DNA of 64,000 nt from Labrys miyagiensis (GCF_030160835.1 NZ_BSPC01000069.1:124001-188000); one strand, 5' to 3'. Positions 41,565-50,797 are shown, counted from the first letter of the stretch. Numbers and translations: made by a program. The notes: generated from the letters alone by a model not told the origin.

Positions 41565-43265
41565 ATGTCCGTACAAACCCATAGTGCGATGCGTGAAGAC
41601 TTTGCCGCCATGCTCGACGAGAGCTTCGGCACCTCTGACATGGCCGAAGGTTCGGTTGTCAAGGGCACTGTCGTCGCCATCGAGAAGGACCTCGCAGTCA
41701 TCGACGTCGGTCTGAAGACCGAAGGCCGCGTTGCCCTCAAGGAATTCAACGGCCCGGGCCGCGACAGCGCGCTCAAGGTCGGCGATGTGGTCGAGGTGTA
41801 TCTCGAGCGCATCGAAAATGCCCTCGGCGAAGCCGTCATCTCGCGTGACAAGGCCCGCCGCGAGGAGAGCTGGGTCAAGCTGGAGAAGTCGTTCGAGGCC
41901 AATGAGAAGGTCGATGGCGTCATCTTCAACCAGGTCAAGGGCGGTTTCACCGTCGATCTCGACGGCGCCGTGGCCTTCCTGCCGCGCAGCCAGGTCGACA
42001 TCCGTCCGATCCGCGACGTCACCCCGCTGATGAACGTGCCGCAGCCCTTCCAGATCCTCAAGATGGATCGCCGCCGCGGCAACATCGTCGTCTCCCGCCG
42101 CACGGTCCTCGAAGAGAGCCGCGCCGAGCAGCGTCACGAGATCGTCCAGAACCTCGAAGAGGGTCAGGTCGTCGACGGCGTGGTCAAGAACATCACCGAT
42201 TACGGTGCGTTCGTCGACCTGGGCGGCATTGACGGCCTCCTGCATGTCACCGACATCGCATGGCGCCGCGTCAACCACCCGACGGAGCTTCTGACCATCG
42301 GCCAGCAGGTCAAGGTCAAGATCATCAAGATCAACCACGAGACGCACCGCATCTCGCTCGGCATGAAGCAGCTCCAGGCCGATCCGTGGCTGGGCATCGA
42401 CGCCAAGTACCCGCTGCAGGCCAAGTTCACCGGCCGCGTGACCAACATCACTGATTACGGCGCGTTCGTGGAACTGGAGCCGGGCATTGAAGGCCTGATC
42501 CACGTCTCCGAAATGTCGTGGACCAAGAAGAACGTCCATCCCGGCAAGATCGTCTCCACCTCGCAGGAAGTGGAAGTGCAGATCCTCGAGGTGGATCCGG
42601 TCAAGCGCCGCATCTCGCTCGGCCTCAAGCAGACCCTGTCGAATCCGTGGGAAGATTTCGCCGACAAGCATCCGAACGGTTCGGTGGTCGAAGGCGAAGT
42701 CAAGAACAAGACCGAGTTCGGCCTGTTCATCGGCCTCGACGGCGACGTGGACGGCATGGTCCATCTCTCCGACCTCGACTGGAACCGTCCGGGCGAGCAG
42801 GTCATCGACGAATTCCGCAAGGGCGACATGGTCAAGGCCGTGGTGCTCGACGTGGACGTCGAGAAGGAGCGCATCTCTCTGGGCATCAAGCAGCTTGCTG
42901 GTGATCCCTTCGTCGATGCGGGCGAGCTGAAGAAGAACCAGGTCGTCACCTGCGAAGTCATCGACGTGAAGGAAGGCGGCATCGACGTCAAGATCACGGG
43001 CACCGACCTCACGGCCTTCATCCGCCGTGGCGATCTGGCCCGCGACCGCGCCGACCAGCGCCCCGAGCGTTTCGCTGCCGGCGAGAAGGTCGACGCCCGC
43101 GTCATCCAGTTCGACCGCAAGGCCCGCAAGGTCCAGGTCTCGATCAAGGCCCTGGAAATGGCCGAGGAGAAGGAAGCGATCGCGAACTACGGTTCCTCGG
43201 ACGCCGGCGCCTCGCTCGGCGACATCCTCGGCGCTGCGCTGCGCGCCCGCACCGAGAAGCGGTAA
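41565..43265 (+). CDS. rpsA: 30S ribosomal protein S1
   Basis: The 566-residue protein has six S1 RNA-binding domains. Domain starts can be seen at GSVVKGTVVAIEKDLAVIDVG, GVIFNQVKGGFTVDL, GVVKNITDYGAFVDLGGIDG, GRVTNITDYGAFVELEPGIEG, GEVKNKTEFGLFIGLDGDVDG and CEVIDVKEGGIDVKI. It binds mRNA on the small subunit. The ATG at 41565 follows AGGA; the open frame upstream is not coding. The usual upstream neighbour cmk is absent. A terminator follows. Confidence 0.97.
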   Translation: MSVQTHSAMREDFAAMLDESFGTSDMAEGSVVKGTVVAIEKDLAVIDVGLKTEGRVALKEFNGPGRDSALKVGDVVEVYLERIENALGEAVISRDKARREESWVKLEKSFEANEKVDGVIFNQVKGGFTVDLDGAVAFLPRSQVDIRPIRDVTPLMNVPQPFQILKMDRRRGNIVVSRRTVLEESRAEQRHEIVQNLEEGQVVDGVVKNITDYGAFVDLGGIDGLLHVTDIAWRRVNHPTELLTIGQQVKVKIIKINHETHRISLGMKQLQADPWLGIDAKYPLQAKFTGRVTNITDYGAFVELEPGIEGLIHVSEMSWTKKNVHPGKIVSTSQEVEVQILEVDPVKRRISLGLKQTLSNPWEDFADKHPNGSVVEGEVKNKTEFGLFIGLDGDVDGMVHLSDLDWNRPGEQVIDEFRKGDMVKAVVLDVDVEKERISLGIKQLAGDPFVDAGELKKNQVVTCEVIDVKEGGIDVKITGTDLTAFIRRGDLARDRADQRPERFAAGEKVDARVIQFDRKARKVQVSIKALEMAEEKEAIANYGSSDAGASLGDILGAALRARTEKR

Positions 43266-43269
43266 TCCC

Positions 43270-43302
43270 TGGGAGCGCAGGCATCCTGCCTGCCTCTTGG
43301 AA
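43270..43302. repeat. Family A single arm, copy 7
   Basis: GGGAGCGCAGGCATCCTGCC followed by TGCCTCTTGGAA is one arm of a family A element with the ATCCT spacer. The second arm is missing or lost. Confidence 0.65.
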
Positions 43303-43319
43303 CCATCACGATTGCAGAA

Positions 43320-43351
43320 AGGGCGCGACCTTCAGGGTTCGCGCCCTTTTT
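43320..43351 (+). terminator. Rho-independent terminator of rpsA
   Basis: AGGGCGCGA and TCGCGCCCT form a 9-bp perfect stem around CCTTCAGGGT, followed by TTTTT. It starts 55 bases after the rpsA stop. Confidence 0.85.
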
Positions 43352-43417
43352 CCTTCCTGGAACCGCTGGCTTTCAGCCGGCCCTTGAAACGACACGCCTT
43401 TCCCTGTGAGGTCGGCG

Positions 43418-43490
43418 TTTCAATGCCGGTCTGAAGACCGGCACACCGAGAAGGCGCGTTTGGTGTGCCGGCCTTCAGACCGGCATGGAA
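43418..43490. repeat. Family E palindromic repeat
   Basis: ATGCCGGTCTGAAGACCGGC followed by ACACC is inverted as GGTGTGCCGGCCTTCAGACC with GGCAT. Each arm contains a smaller palindrome (GCCGGTCTGAAGACCGGC). The right end overlaps the last codons of the AraC-type gene. Confidence 0.85.
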
Positions 43491-44401
43491 CCGCCACCCC
43501 CAACAAGCGAGCGCTCACGCGCCGCCCGCTTCCCCGCTCCCTGCCGATACGCCCCGCGAAACTCGCGCGGCGTCAGCCCCCGAACCTGCAGGAATTGCCG
43601 GTTGAAATTGGAGAGGTTGCGATAGCCGACCTCGTCAGCGACATGCGCGACCGGCCTCTGCGTGCCGATCAGCAGGGCACAGGCCTGGCCGATGCGCAGC
43701 TGCGTGACATAGTCCATCACCGAAAGCCGGGTGTGGCGACGGAACAGGCGCTGGAAGCCGGAGATGCTGAGGCAGGAGAGTTCGGCAAGATCGGCGATGC
43801 GGATATCCTCGTGGTAATGGGCGTGGATATGGCCAAGCACGCGATCGATGCGATCCCCGTCGGACGGCGTCGCGGCCGCCGCCTGGTAGGCAGGGCTCGC
43901 CAGCGGCTCGGCCTCCCCGTCGCGCGCCAGGATCTGCAGGACCTGCATCAGGTTGAGGAGGCGCGCGGCGCTGTCCAGCCCAGGCATGGCCTCGATCAAC
44001 GGCCGGGCCCGTCGCGTCGCCGTGCCCGAAAAACGGATGCCGCGCCCGGCCGTGTCCAGCAGCGCCCGGACATTGCGCATCTCCACGAAGGTCTGCGTCA
44101 GCCCCGCCGCCCATTCCAGGCGGAACCACATCACCAGGGCCACATGCGGCGCGTCCAGCGCGATCTTGTCCTCCGAGAACCAGGTATGCGGCAGGTTGGG
44201 GCCGAGCAGCACGAGGTCGCCATCCTCATAGGCGCCGATATGGTCGCCGATGAAGCGCCGGCCCCGGCTGTTGCTGGTCAGCGTCAGTTCGAATTCGGGA
44301 TGGTGATGCCATTCGAAGGGAATGCCTTCGTCGAGCCGGCGGTTGAGCAGCGTCCAGGACGCATCCGGTGGGACAGTGAGCTTTTCGAGGAAAGGCCTCA
44401 T
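43475..44401 (-). CDS. AraC-family transcriptional regulator
   Basis: The 308-residue regulator has an N-terminal cupin sensor (HHHPEFELTLTSNSRGRRFI, about residues 32-51) and a C-terminal double HTH (DIRIADLAELSCLSISGFQR, then GYRNLSNFNRQFLQVRGLTP). The final residues GGGGSMPV and the stop codon lie in repeat E, so the end of the gene has been remodelled. It is divergent from the PhyH dioxygenase gene, which it may regulate. Confidence 0.9.
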   Translation of the reverse strand: MRPFLEKLTVPPDASWTLLNRRLDEGIPFEWHHHPEFELTLTSNSRGRRFIGDHIGAYEDGDLVLLGPNLPHTWFSEDKIALDAPHVALVMWFRLEWAAGLTQTFVEMRNVRALLDTAGRGIRFSGTATRRARPLIEAMPGLDSAARLLNLMQVLQILARDGEAEPLASPAYQAAAATPSDGDRIDRVLGHIHAHYHEDIRIADLAELSCLSISGFQRLFRRHTRLSVMDYVTQLRIGQACALLIGTQRPVAHVADEVGYRNLSNFNRQFLQVRGLTPREFRGAYRQGAGKRAARERSLVGGGGSMPV

Positions 44402-44535
44402 GCGATCATACCTCGAGGGCGGCGGCTGGGAAGCACAACGCCACGATAGTATCAGTTCTTGCTGTTACAGGCCAACATAGTGCGGGAGGACGCTGCTAGT
44501 TTCCGGCCATCTTCAAACCCGATCAGGAAACGGAC

Positions 44536-45477
44536 ATGGCCGAGGCGGCGCTCAAGAAGGACTCCCATCCCATCACCCAGCTCGTCACCACGCAGCTGAA
44601 GGATATCGACAAGAAGCTGCCGCTGCGCGTCTTCTCCGAAGCCGATTGGCAGCACTGGATCACCAAGGGCTATGTCATCCTGCGCCAGGCCGTGCCGGCG
44701 GCCAATATCGAGCGCCTGGTCGACCTGCTCTGGCGCTTCGACGAGAAGGATCCGCGCGATCCCTCGACCTGGTACGCCCCGCAGCGCCGCGAGCACAAGA
44801 TGAAGGAGCTCAACAACACTGGCATGCTGGAGATCTACAACCACCAATATCTCTGGGACAACCGCCAGGAGCAGCGTGTCTATGACGCCTTCGTCGACAT
44901 CTGGGACCGCGAGGATCTGTGGGTGACCGTTGACCGCGCCAATCTCAACCCACCAAAGAATGTCAGGGGCAATCCCAACGGCTTCATCCACTGGGATGTC
45001 GACACCTCCATCCGCCCGCTGCCGATCGGTGTGCAGGGCGTGCTCAGCCTGCAGAAGCAGGACGGCGATGTCGGCGGCTTCCAGTGCATCCCCGAGTTGT
45101 TCCACGGCTTCGACGAATGGGTGAAGACCCAGCCCGTCGACCGCGATCCCATGCATCCCGACACCACGGGCCTCGAGATCGTCAATATCGAGATGGAAGC
45201 GGGCGACATGCTGATCTTCAACAGCCTGCTCGCGCATGGCGTGCGGCCCAACCATTCGAATGGGCGCGTGCGCATGGCTCAGTACATTTCGATGCATCCG
45301 GCCGAGGAGGACAACGAGGCCGAGCGCGGCGAACGCATCCATCTGTGGCGCGATCTCGAACACCCCAAGCGCGATGCCTTCCCGGGCGATCCGCGCGACT
45401 GGGAGAAGAACAATGCGCAGACCGCAAGGCTGAGCCCGCTCGGCGAGAGACTGCTCGGGCTGAAAAGCTGGCGGTAA
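44536..45477 (+). CDS. Phytanoyl-CoA dioxygenase (PhyH) family protein
   Basis: The 313-residue non-haem Fe(II)/2-oxoglutarate oxygenase has the iron motif HWD (His152, Asp154) and the distal His234 in LLAHGVRPNHSNGRVR, where Arg would bind 2-oxoglutarate. It has no signal peptide. Members hydroxylate lipids, ectoine-type solutes or small natural products. It is divergent from the AraC regulator, with about 130 bases between starts. The substrate is unknown. Confidence 0.88.
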   Translation: MAEAALKKDSHPITQLVTTQLKDIDKKLPLRVFSEADWQHWITKGYVILRQAVPAANIERLVDLLWRFDEKDPRDPSTWYAPQRREHKMKELNNTGMLEIYNHQYLWDNRQEQRVYDAFVDIWDREDLWVTVDRANLNPPKNVRGNPNGFIHWDVDTSIRPLPIGVQGVLSLQKQDGDVGGFQCIPELFHGFDEWVKTQPVDRDPMHPDTTGLEIVNIEMEAGDMLIFNSLLAHGVRPNHSNGRVRMAQYISMHPAEEDNEAERGERIHLWRDLEHPKRDAFPGDPRDWEKNNAQTARLSPLGERLLGLKSWR

Positions 45478-45525
45478 GGCGTGCCGGGGATCGCCGGCTG
45501 GAAGCAGCGCGATACCCATGGCATT

Positions 45526-45614
45526 TCCCGGGTGCGCGGACGTCCTCGTCAGCATCTTGACACTCGACGCCCGCCGATAAGGAAGATGCGTGCGAGACGC
45601 CCGCGCACCCGGGA
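45526..45614. repeat. Family A palindromic repeat, copy 8 (degenerate)
   Basis: TCCCGGGTGCGCGGACGTCC at the left and GACGCCCGCGCACCCGGGA at the right are inverted arms. The inner parts have diverged (CTCGTCAGCATCTTGACACT versus AGGAAGATGCGTGCGA). It is an older copy of the A1/A5 subtype. Confidence 0.75.
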
Positions 45615-45722
45615 TTTTTCACCTCCCCCTCTTGCATTGCCTCAACGTTTGGTTGATCGATGGCCCTCGAAACGCCCAGAACGCCGCCATCCGGCGGGAG
45701 ATTTGTGGGCATTGGGGAGACA

Positions 45723-46691
45723 ATGATGCGTATCAACCGTTTGGCGCTCGCGGCTGGCGTGGCCCTGGCCCTGATAAGCACGGTGGCCTTCGCGGCCGAC
45801 AAGGTGACGGTGGCCGTCACCTCGATCGTCGAGCATCCGGCCCTCAACGCCGCGCGCGACGGCGTCAAGAAGGCGCTGGCGGATGCCGGCTACAAGGAGG
45901 GCGACAACCTCGTCTTCCAGTTCGAGACCGCACAGGGCAACCCGGCCACCGCCGCCCAGATCGCCCAGAAATATGTCGGCGAGAACCCGAATGTGATCGT
46001 GCCGATCGCCACGCCCTCGGCCCAGGCCGTGGTGGCGGCGACGCAGGACATTCCCGTCGTCTTCACCGCCGTGACCGATCCGGTCAGCGCCCAGCTCGTC
46101 AAGGATCCCGCCCATCCCGGCGGCAATGTCACCGGCGTATCCGACATGTCGCCGCTGGCCGACCACCTCAAGCTGATCAAGCAGATCGTGCCCGGGGTGA
46201 AGAATATCGGCGTGCCCTATAATCCTGGCGAGAGCAACAGCGCGGTGCTGCTGGCGGCGCTGAAGAAGATGGCGCCCGATTACGGCGTCGAGATCGTCGA
46301 GGCTCCGGCCACCAAATCCTCCGACGTGCAGGCTGCGGCGCAGAGCCTGATCGGCAAGGTCGACGTGATCTATGTGCCCACCGACAACACCATCGTCTCG
46401 GCGCTCGAAGCGGTGATCGGCGTCGGCACCGACAACAAGATCCCGGTCTTCTCCGGCGATACCGACAGCGTCAACCGCGGCACCATCGCCTCCGTCGGCT
46501 TCGACTATTTCGATGTCGGTGTCCTGACGGGCAAGACCGTGGTGCGTATCCTGAAGGGTGAGAAGCCCGGCGACATCGCTGTGCAGAACCCCACCGGCAC
46601 CGACCTCTTCGTCAACACCAAGGCCGCCGCCGCCATGGGCGTGACCATCCCGCAGGACCTGATCGCCAAGGCGAAGAAGGTGATCAACTGA
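45723..46691 (+). CDS. TrpX-like ABC transporter substrate-binding protein
   Basis: The 322-residue protein starts with a Sec signal (MMRINRLALAAGVALALIST, cleaved near AFA) and has the ABC_sub_bind fold: VAVTSIVEHPALNAARDGVK, then IVPIATPSAQAVVAATQDIP and FTAVTDPVSAQLV. This family (TrpX/YcjX type) is linked to tryptophan or tyrosine uptake in streptococci and is widely found in alphaproteobacteria. GGGGAG precedes the ATG. It is first of a three-gene operon. The substrate is uncertain. Confidence 0.85.
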   Translation: MMRINRLALAAGVALALISTVAFAADKVTVAVTSIVEHPALNAARDGVKKALADAGYKEGDNLVFQFETAQGNPATAAQIAQKYVGENPNVIVPIATPSAQAVVAATQDIPVVFTAVTDPVSAQLVKDPAHPGGNVTGVSDMSPLADHLKLIKQIVPGVKNIGVPYNPGESNSAVLLAALKKMAPDYGVEIVEAPATKSSDVQAAAQSLIGKVDVIYVPTDNTIVSALEAVIGVGTDNKIPVFSGDTDSVNRGTIASVGFDYFDVGVLTGKTVVRILKGEKPGDIAVQNPTGTDLFVNTKAAAAMGVTIPQDLIAKAKKVIN

Positions 46692-46693
46692 GA

Positions 46694-46963
46694 GGCGCGA
46701 CTCGCCTCCCCCACGAAACTGGGGGAGGTGGGCCGGCAAAGCCGGCTCGGAGGGGGTGTGGCCCGGCGGGCTCGGCATTTCAGAATAAGGACCATCATTC
46801 CGGCAGTATCCTCACAAGCTTCTGCTTGTCAGGGTACAGTCGTCCGGAATGACGACGCCTCCGCCTTATCCTTCAGAGTCCAGCCCGTCGGGCCACACCC
46901 CATCCGACCTCGCTTCGCGAGGCCACCTTCCCCAGCTTCGTGGGGAAGGCTCAGGTCGCGCCC
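46694..46963. repeat. Family B repeat, copy 4 (composite)
   Basis: GCCTCCCCCACGAAACTGGG at the left and CCCAGCTTCGTGGGGAAGGC at the right form the outer arms, with GCGCGAC and GTCGCGC beyond them. The middle (about 46777-46855) contains another inverted pair, CATTCCGG and CCGGAATG, around a TTCTGCTTGTCAGG segment. It lies between the binding-protein and permease genes. Confidence 0.8.
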
Positions 46964-46996
46964 TACCCGGCGCGACCGTTCTTCTAGGACCACTGC

Positions 46997-47917
46997 ATGT
47001 CTCTCTTCTCCTTCCTGGGCGCCGTCGAGATCGGGCTGATCTATGCCCTGGTGGCGCTCGGCGTCTTCCTCTCCTTCCGCATCCTCAACTTCCCCGACCT
47101 CACGGTCGACGGCAGCTTTCCCCTCGGCGGCGCCGTGGTGGCGGCGCTGATCATCGCCGGCGTCAACCCGCTGCTGGCAACGCTTGCTGCCATCCTGGCA
47201 GGAGCTCTCGCCGGCCTCGTCACCGCCTGGCTCAATGTGCGCTTCAACATCCTGCATCTGCTGGCCAGCATCCTCACCATGATCGCGCTCTATTCGATCA
47301 ATCTACGCATCATGGGCGCGCCGAACCTGCCGCTGCTCAACCAGCCCAGTGTGATCGACTATTTCGCCTGGGCTTCGCCGCTGATCCAAGCCACCGGCCT
47401 GCCGCTGAAGGCGACGCTCAAGGTCCTCGCGCTTGCCGTCATCGTCGCCCTGGTCTGGCTGGCGCTGACGCGCTTCCTTACTTCCGAATTCGGCCTCGCC
47501 ATGCGCGCCACCGGCGCCAATGCCCGCATGGCGCGAGCGCAGGGCGTGTCGACCAGCCTGCACATCTATGTCGGCATGGCGCTCTCCAACGCCCTGATCG
47601 CCCTCGCCGGCGCGCTCTTCGCCCAGACCGCCGGCTTTGCCGATGCCAATGGCGGCACCGGCACCATCGTCAGCGGCCTCGCTGCCGTGATCCTCGGCGA
47701 GACCTTGTTCCGCACGCGCTCGATCCTAATCATGCTGCTGTCCTGCGTGGTCGGCGCCATCATCTACCGCATCGCCATCGCGCTGGCGCTGAACTCCAGC
47801 GGCCTCGGGCTGAAGTCCTCGGACATCAATCTCGTCACCGCCGTGCTAGTGGGCTTGGCCCTGATGCTGCCGAGCGTGCGCAATCCCCTGAAATCCATGT
47901 TCCGGCGGAGTGCCTGA
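46997..47917 (+). CDS. TrpY-like ABC transporter permease
   Basis: The 306-residue inner-membrane protein of the branched-chain permease type (BPD_transp_2) has about eight hydrophobic segments, starting LFSFLGAVEIGLIYALVALG. It contains SEFGLAMRATGANARMARAQ, the cytoplasmic loop that contacts the ATPase. It would form a homodimeric channel. Its stop is followed by the ATPase start after 1 base. Confidence 0.88.
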   Translation: MSLFSFLGAVEIGLIYALVALGVFLSFRILNFPDLTVDGSFPLGGAVVAALIIAGVNPLLATLAAILAGALAGLVTAWLNVRFNILHLLASILTMIALYSINLRIMGAPNLPLLNQPSVIDYFAWASPLIQATGLPLKATLKVLALAVIVALVWLALTRFLTSEFGLAMRATGANARMARAQGVSTSLHIYVGMALSNALIALAGALFAQTAGFADANGGTGTIVSGLAAVILGETLFRTRSILIMLLSCVVGAIIYRIAIALALNSSGLGLKSSDINLVTAVLVGLALMLPSVRNPLKSMFRRSA

Positions 47918-47918
47918 G

Positions 47919-48713
47919 ATGATCGCGCTCCAAGGCATTCATGTCACCTTCGGCCGCGGTACCCCGCTGGAGAACCGCGCCTTGCGTGGCCTCGACCTCG
48001 CCATCCCCGCCGGCCAGTTCGTTACGGTGATCGGCTCGAACGGCGCCGGCAAGTCGACCTTACTCAACGTGCTCAGCGGCGACGCCCGGGCCGAGCGCGG
48101 CCGCATCGAGATCGAGGGCACCGACGTCACCCTCTGGCCCGCCCCCAAGCGCGCCGGGCTGATCGCCCGCGTGTTCCAGGATCCGATGGCGGGCACCTGC
48201 GAGGGCCTCTCGATCGAGGAGAACATGGCGCTCGCCTATGCGCGCGGGCGCGCGCGTGGCCTCGGTCCCTCGCTGAACGCGACGCGGCGCGACCTTTTCC
48301 GCGACAAGCTCAGCGTACTGGGCCTGGGGCTCGAAAACCGCCTCGGCGATTCCATGGGCCAGCTCTCCGGCGGCCAGCGCCAGGCCGTGAGCCTGTTGAT
48401 GGCGACGCTTACAGGCATGAAGATCCTGCTGCTCGACGAGCACACCGCCGCGCTCGACCCGCGCACCGCCGATTTCGTGCTGGAGCTGACGCGCAAGATC
48501 GTGGAGGAGCAGAAGCTCACCACCCTGATGGTCACCCACTCCATGCGCCACGCCCTCGACCATGGCACGCGCACCGTGATGCTGCATGAAGGCCAGATCG
48601 CCTTCGATCTCGACGCCGAGCATCGCCAGGGCTTGGATGTGCCGGACCTGCTGAAGCTGTTCAGCAAGGTGCGCGGCGAGCAGCTGGACGACGACAGCCT
48701 GCTGCTGGGGTAG
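47919..48713 (+). CDS. TrpZ-like ABC transporter ATPase
   Basis: The 264-residue ATPase has Walker A GSNGAGKST (about residues 38-46), Q-loop VFQDPMAGTCEGLS, signature LSGGQRQAVSLL, Walker B ILLLDEHTAALDP and the switch His in LMVTHSMRHALDHG. The Walker B DEHT in place of DEPT is usual for this subfamily. GGAG is 9 bases before the ATG. A fragment of its 5' end is duplicated at 55375-55499. Confidence 0.9.
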   Translation: MIALQGIHVTFGRGTPLENRALRGLDLAIPAGQFVTVIGSNGAGKSTLLNVLSGDARAERGRIEIEGTDVTLWPAPKRAGLIARVFQDPMAGTCEGLSIEENMALAYARGRARGLGPSLNATRRDLFRDKLSVLGLGLENRLGDSMGQLSGGQRQAVSLLMATLTGMKILLLDEHTAALDPRTADFVLELTRKIVEEQKLTTLMVTHSMRHALDHGTRTVMLHEGQIAFDLDAEHRQGLDVPDLLKLFSKVRGEQLDDDSLLLG

Positions 48714-48804
48714 GAATGGTGCTGGCCGTTTTCCGCCTTCTCGGATGCCGAGACGGAGCGGGCAACACTGTTTCTGGCTCGTACAAATTTGAAAGAGAGT
48801 CAGG

Positions 48805-48833
48805 CAAAGTGCCGGACGGCGCCCGGCACTTTG
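48805..48833 (-). terminator. Probable terminator of cspA
   Basis: CAAAGTGCCGG and CCGGCACTTTG form an 11-bp perfect stem with loop ACGGCGC, 18 bases after the cspA stop on the minus strand. The U-tract is weak. It may also serve the convergent ATPase gene. Confidence 0.6.
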
Positions 48834-48850
48834 TCGCTGGGTCGGATCGG

Positions 48851-49063
48851 TTAGTCGATAGCCTTCAGCCTGTCGGCAGACATCTTGCCACTGCGCTTAT
48901 CGGCCACGAGTTCGAAGCTGACCTTTTGGCCTTCGCGCAGCTCATACAGGCCTGCACGCTCGACGGCGCTTATATGAACGAAGGCGTCCGGGCCACCGCC
49001 CTCAGGTGAAATGAAGCCGAAGCCTTTTTGTGCGTTGAACCATTTGACAGTACCGGTCGGCAT
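48851..49063 (-). CDS. cspA: Cold-shock protein
   Basis: The 70-residue CSD protein has RNP1 KGFGFI and RNP2 AFVHI, binding single-stranded RNA and DNA. It starts [26 protein letters not shown] precedes the ATG. More than 300 bases without a gene lie upstream, consistent with the long structured leader of cold-shock genes. Confidence 0.95.
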   Translation of the reverse strand: MPTGTVKWFNAQKGFGFISPEGGGPDAFVHISAVERAGLYELREGQKVSFELVADKRSGKMSADRLKAID

Positions 49064-49393
49064 AGAGAGAGACCTTTCGTGCTCAAGAAAGTAGATCTGC
49101 GAAAGTGCAGACCGACGGAAATCGTTTGGGCGTACACATAGGTGGTCGGCAGCCAGGAGGATGCAAGCTTAAATGCCGCACCACGTGAACATCAGGCTGC
49201 GAAGTCTGGAACGCCGGGTTTCGCCGAGCGCCAGCAGACAGCGATCGGGGCACATGGCAATCATCGCCTGCTTGTCGCCCGTCCCGAAGTTTTTTGGATT
49301 GTGCCAGAGGTGGGACGACGGCGGATGCCTTCAAACAGGTGGTGCGACAGGTCGATTTAGATCCTTGGCAAACAGATGAAAAGACGCTGCTCT
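49064..49393 (-). promoter_or_regulatory. cspA leader and promoter region
   Basis: These 330 bases separate cspA from the GH130 gene on the same strand. No protein-like frame is convincing. A long 5' leader is expected for cspA; no specific thermosensor fold could be assigned by eye. Confidence 0.4.
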
Positions 49394-50734
49394 TCAAGGC
49401 GTCAAACTCGACAGCAGATCGGCGATCTCTATCGTCGAGACATGGCAGAAGGTATCGGACACGGCATAGGGCAGAATAATCCGGCTGCCATGCCGCATCG
49501 CGCCACAGGTATAAACGACGTTCGGGACATACCCCTCGCGCTCGGAAGGCTCGGGCCTGATCAGCGGCTGGCTTGACCGTGCCAGAACCTTCGAGGGATC
49601 TTCCTTGGCCAGGAGAACCGCGCCGATGGAATATTTTCGGATCGGGCCGACACCATGGGTCAGCAGAAGCCAGCCCTCATCGAGTTCGATGGGGGAACCG
49701 CAATTGCCGATCTGAACGAATTCCCAGGGGAAGCGCGGTTTCACAATGGCCGTGCCGCCATCCCACGCATAAAGGTCGTCGGAATAGATCAAATAGAGGT
49801 TCTCGTTATCCTGCCGGGCAATCATGGCATAGCGGCCGGCAATCTTGCGCGGAAACAAGGCCATGCCCTTGTTGCGGGCGGCAGATCCTCGGAGTGGCAT
49901 CATCCGAAACGACACGAAATCCGTGGTCTCGATCAGTTCCGAGCGTATTGCCAGGCCATTATAGGCCGTGTAGGTGGCGTAATTGGTCCTGCGGCCCTCA
50001 TCCTCGAACGTAACGAAGCGGGCATCCTCGATACCATTGGACTGGCTGAGCGTAAGGGGAAAGATCACGCGCTCGCTCAGCTCCTCGGCGGGATCGAAAC
50101 CAACTTCGACGGCTTCGCCACCCTCGACCGATTCTCTGCTTTCCACTCTCGGAAGCGAGGCGAGGCGGGAGGCCGGCGCCATGCTGACCGAACCATCGGC
50201 CGCGATGAACCCTGATCGAAAGGTGAGGGAGGAAATGTGCCCCTCTCCGACAGCACGCAAGCTGAGGATGACGCGATGTCCTCCCTCAAGCGCGCCCGAC
50301 TGATCGGGATCGAGCACGATACTTGGATTGAACAGGGCCGATGCCTCGAAAGAATATTCGTTCAGGAAATAGGCCCCCACAAGCAGGCGCTGGGCACGGG
50401 TGAAAAGAGTGTGGGATGCGAATGCATCCTCCATTTCCTCGGCCCGTCTCTCCAGCAAGGTCAGGAGATTGCGGTGCCGGGATTGGAAATTGCCGAGAAC
50501 TTCGGTGAGTTCCAGGGTTGCTTCCTCGGTACCGAGCGCCAGGACGCGGTCGACAATGTGGTTGGCTCTGGTCTTGTCGACCGGGCTAAGATCGCGCGGC
50601 TCGGTCGCAGGCCTGAAAGGGCGCACGATGACTCGCGCCGGATTGGGGCGGAGATAGACCTCCTGCCGATTGAAGGCCGGGCTCTGGGACACCACGTCCT
50701 CCGTTTGCTTGGGCGGGCGCGAGATATGATCCAT
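49394..50734 (-). CDS. GH130-family glycoside phosphorylase/hydrolase
   Basis: The 446-residue protein has a five-bladed propeller sequence with the GH130 motif SNGIEDARFV, where the Asp is the proton donor, and later motifs KGMALFPRKIAGRYAMIARQ and GNCGSPIELDEGWLLLTHGV. GH130 enzymes cleave beta-mannosides, usually with phosphate, to release mannose 1-phosphate. It is the third gene after phosphomannose isomerase and the glycosyltransferase, which supports mannose-related work. Confidence 0.85.
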   Translation of the reverse strand: MDHISRPPKQTEDVVSQSPAFNRQEVYLRPNPARVIVRPFRPATEPRDLSPVDKTRANHIVDRVLALGTEEATLELTEVLGNFQSRHRNLLTLLERRAEEMEDAFASHTLFTRAQRLLVGAYFLNEYSFEASALFNPSIVLDPDQSGALEGGHRVILSLRAVGEGHISSLTFRSGFIAADGSVSMAPASRLASLPRVESRESVEGGEAVEVGFDPAEELSERVIFPLTLSQSNGIEDARFVTFEDEGRRTNYATYTAYNGLAIRSELIETTDFVSFRMMPLRGSAARNKGMALFPRKIAGRYAMIARQDNENLYLIYSDDLYAWDGGTAIVKPRFPWEFVQIGNCGSPIELDEGWLLLTHGVGPIRKYSIGAVLLAKEDPSKVLARSSQPLIRPEPSEREGYVPNVVYTCGAMRHGSRIILPYAVSDTFCHVSTIEIADLLSSLTP

Positions 50735-50797
50735 CGAATCTATTCCAACTTTTCCAGACGGGTGCCGACATCGGTACTGTGAGAACCGAAAGCGCCC

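Noticed and set aside
41565-43265. Internal DNA repeats in rpsA
   Set aside because: These are the homologous S1 domains of the protein, not a DNA repeat element.
49083-49397. Possible 104-residue protein upstream of cspA
   Set aside because: Low-complexity, cysteine- and serine-rich translation, no good ribosome site, and the place is expected for the cspA leader.
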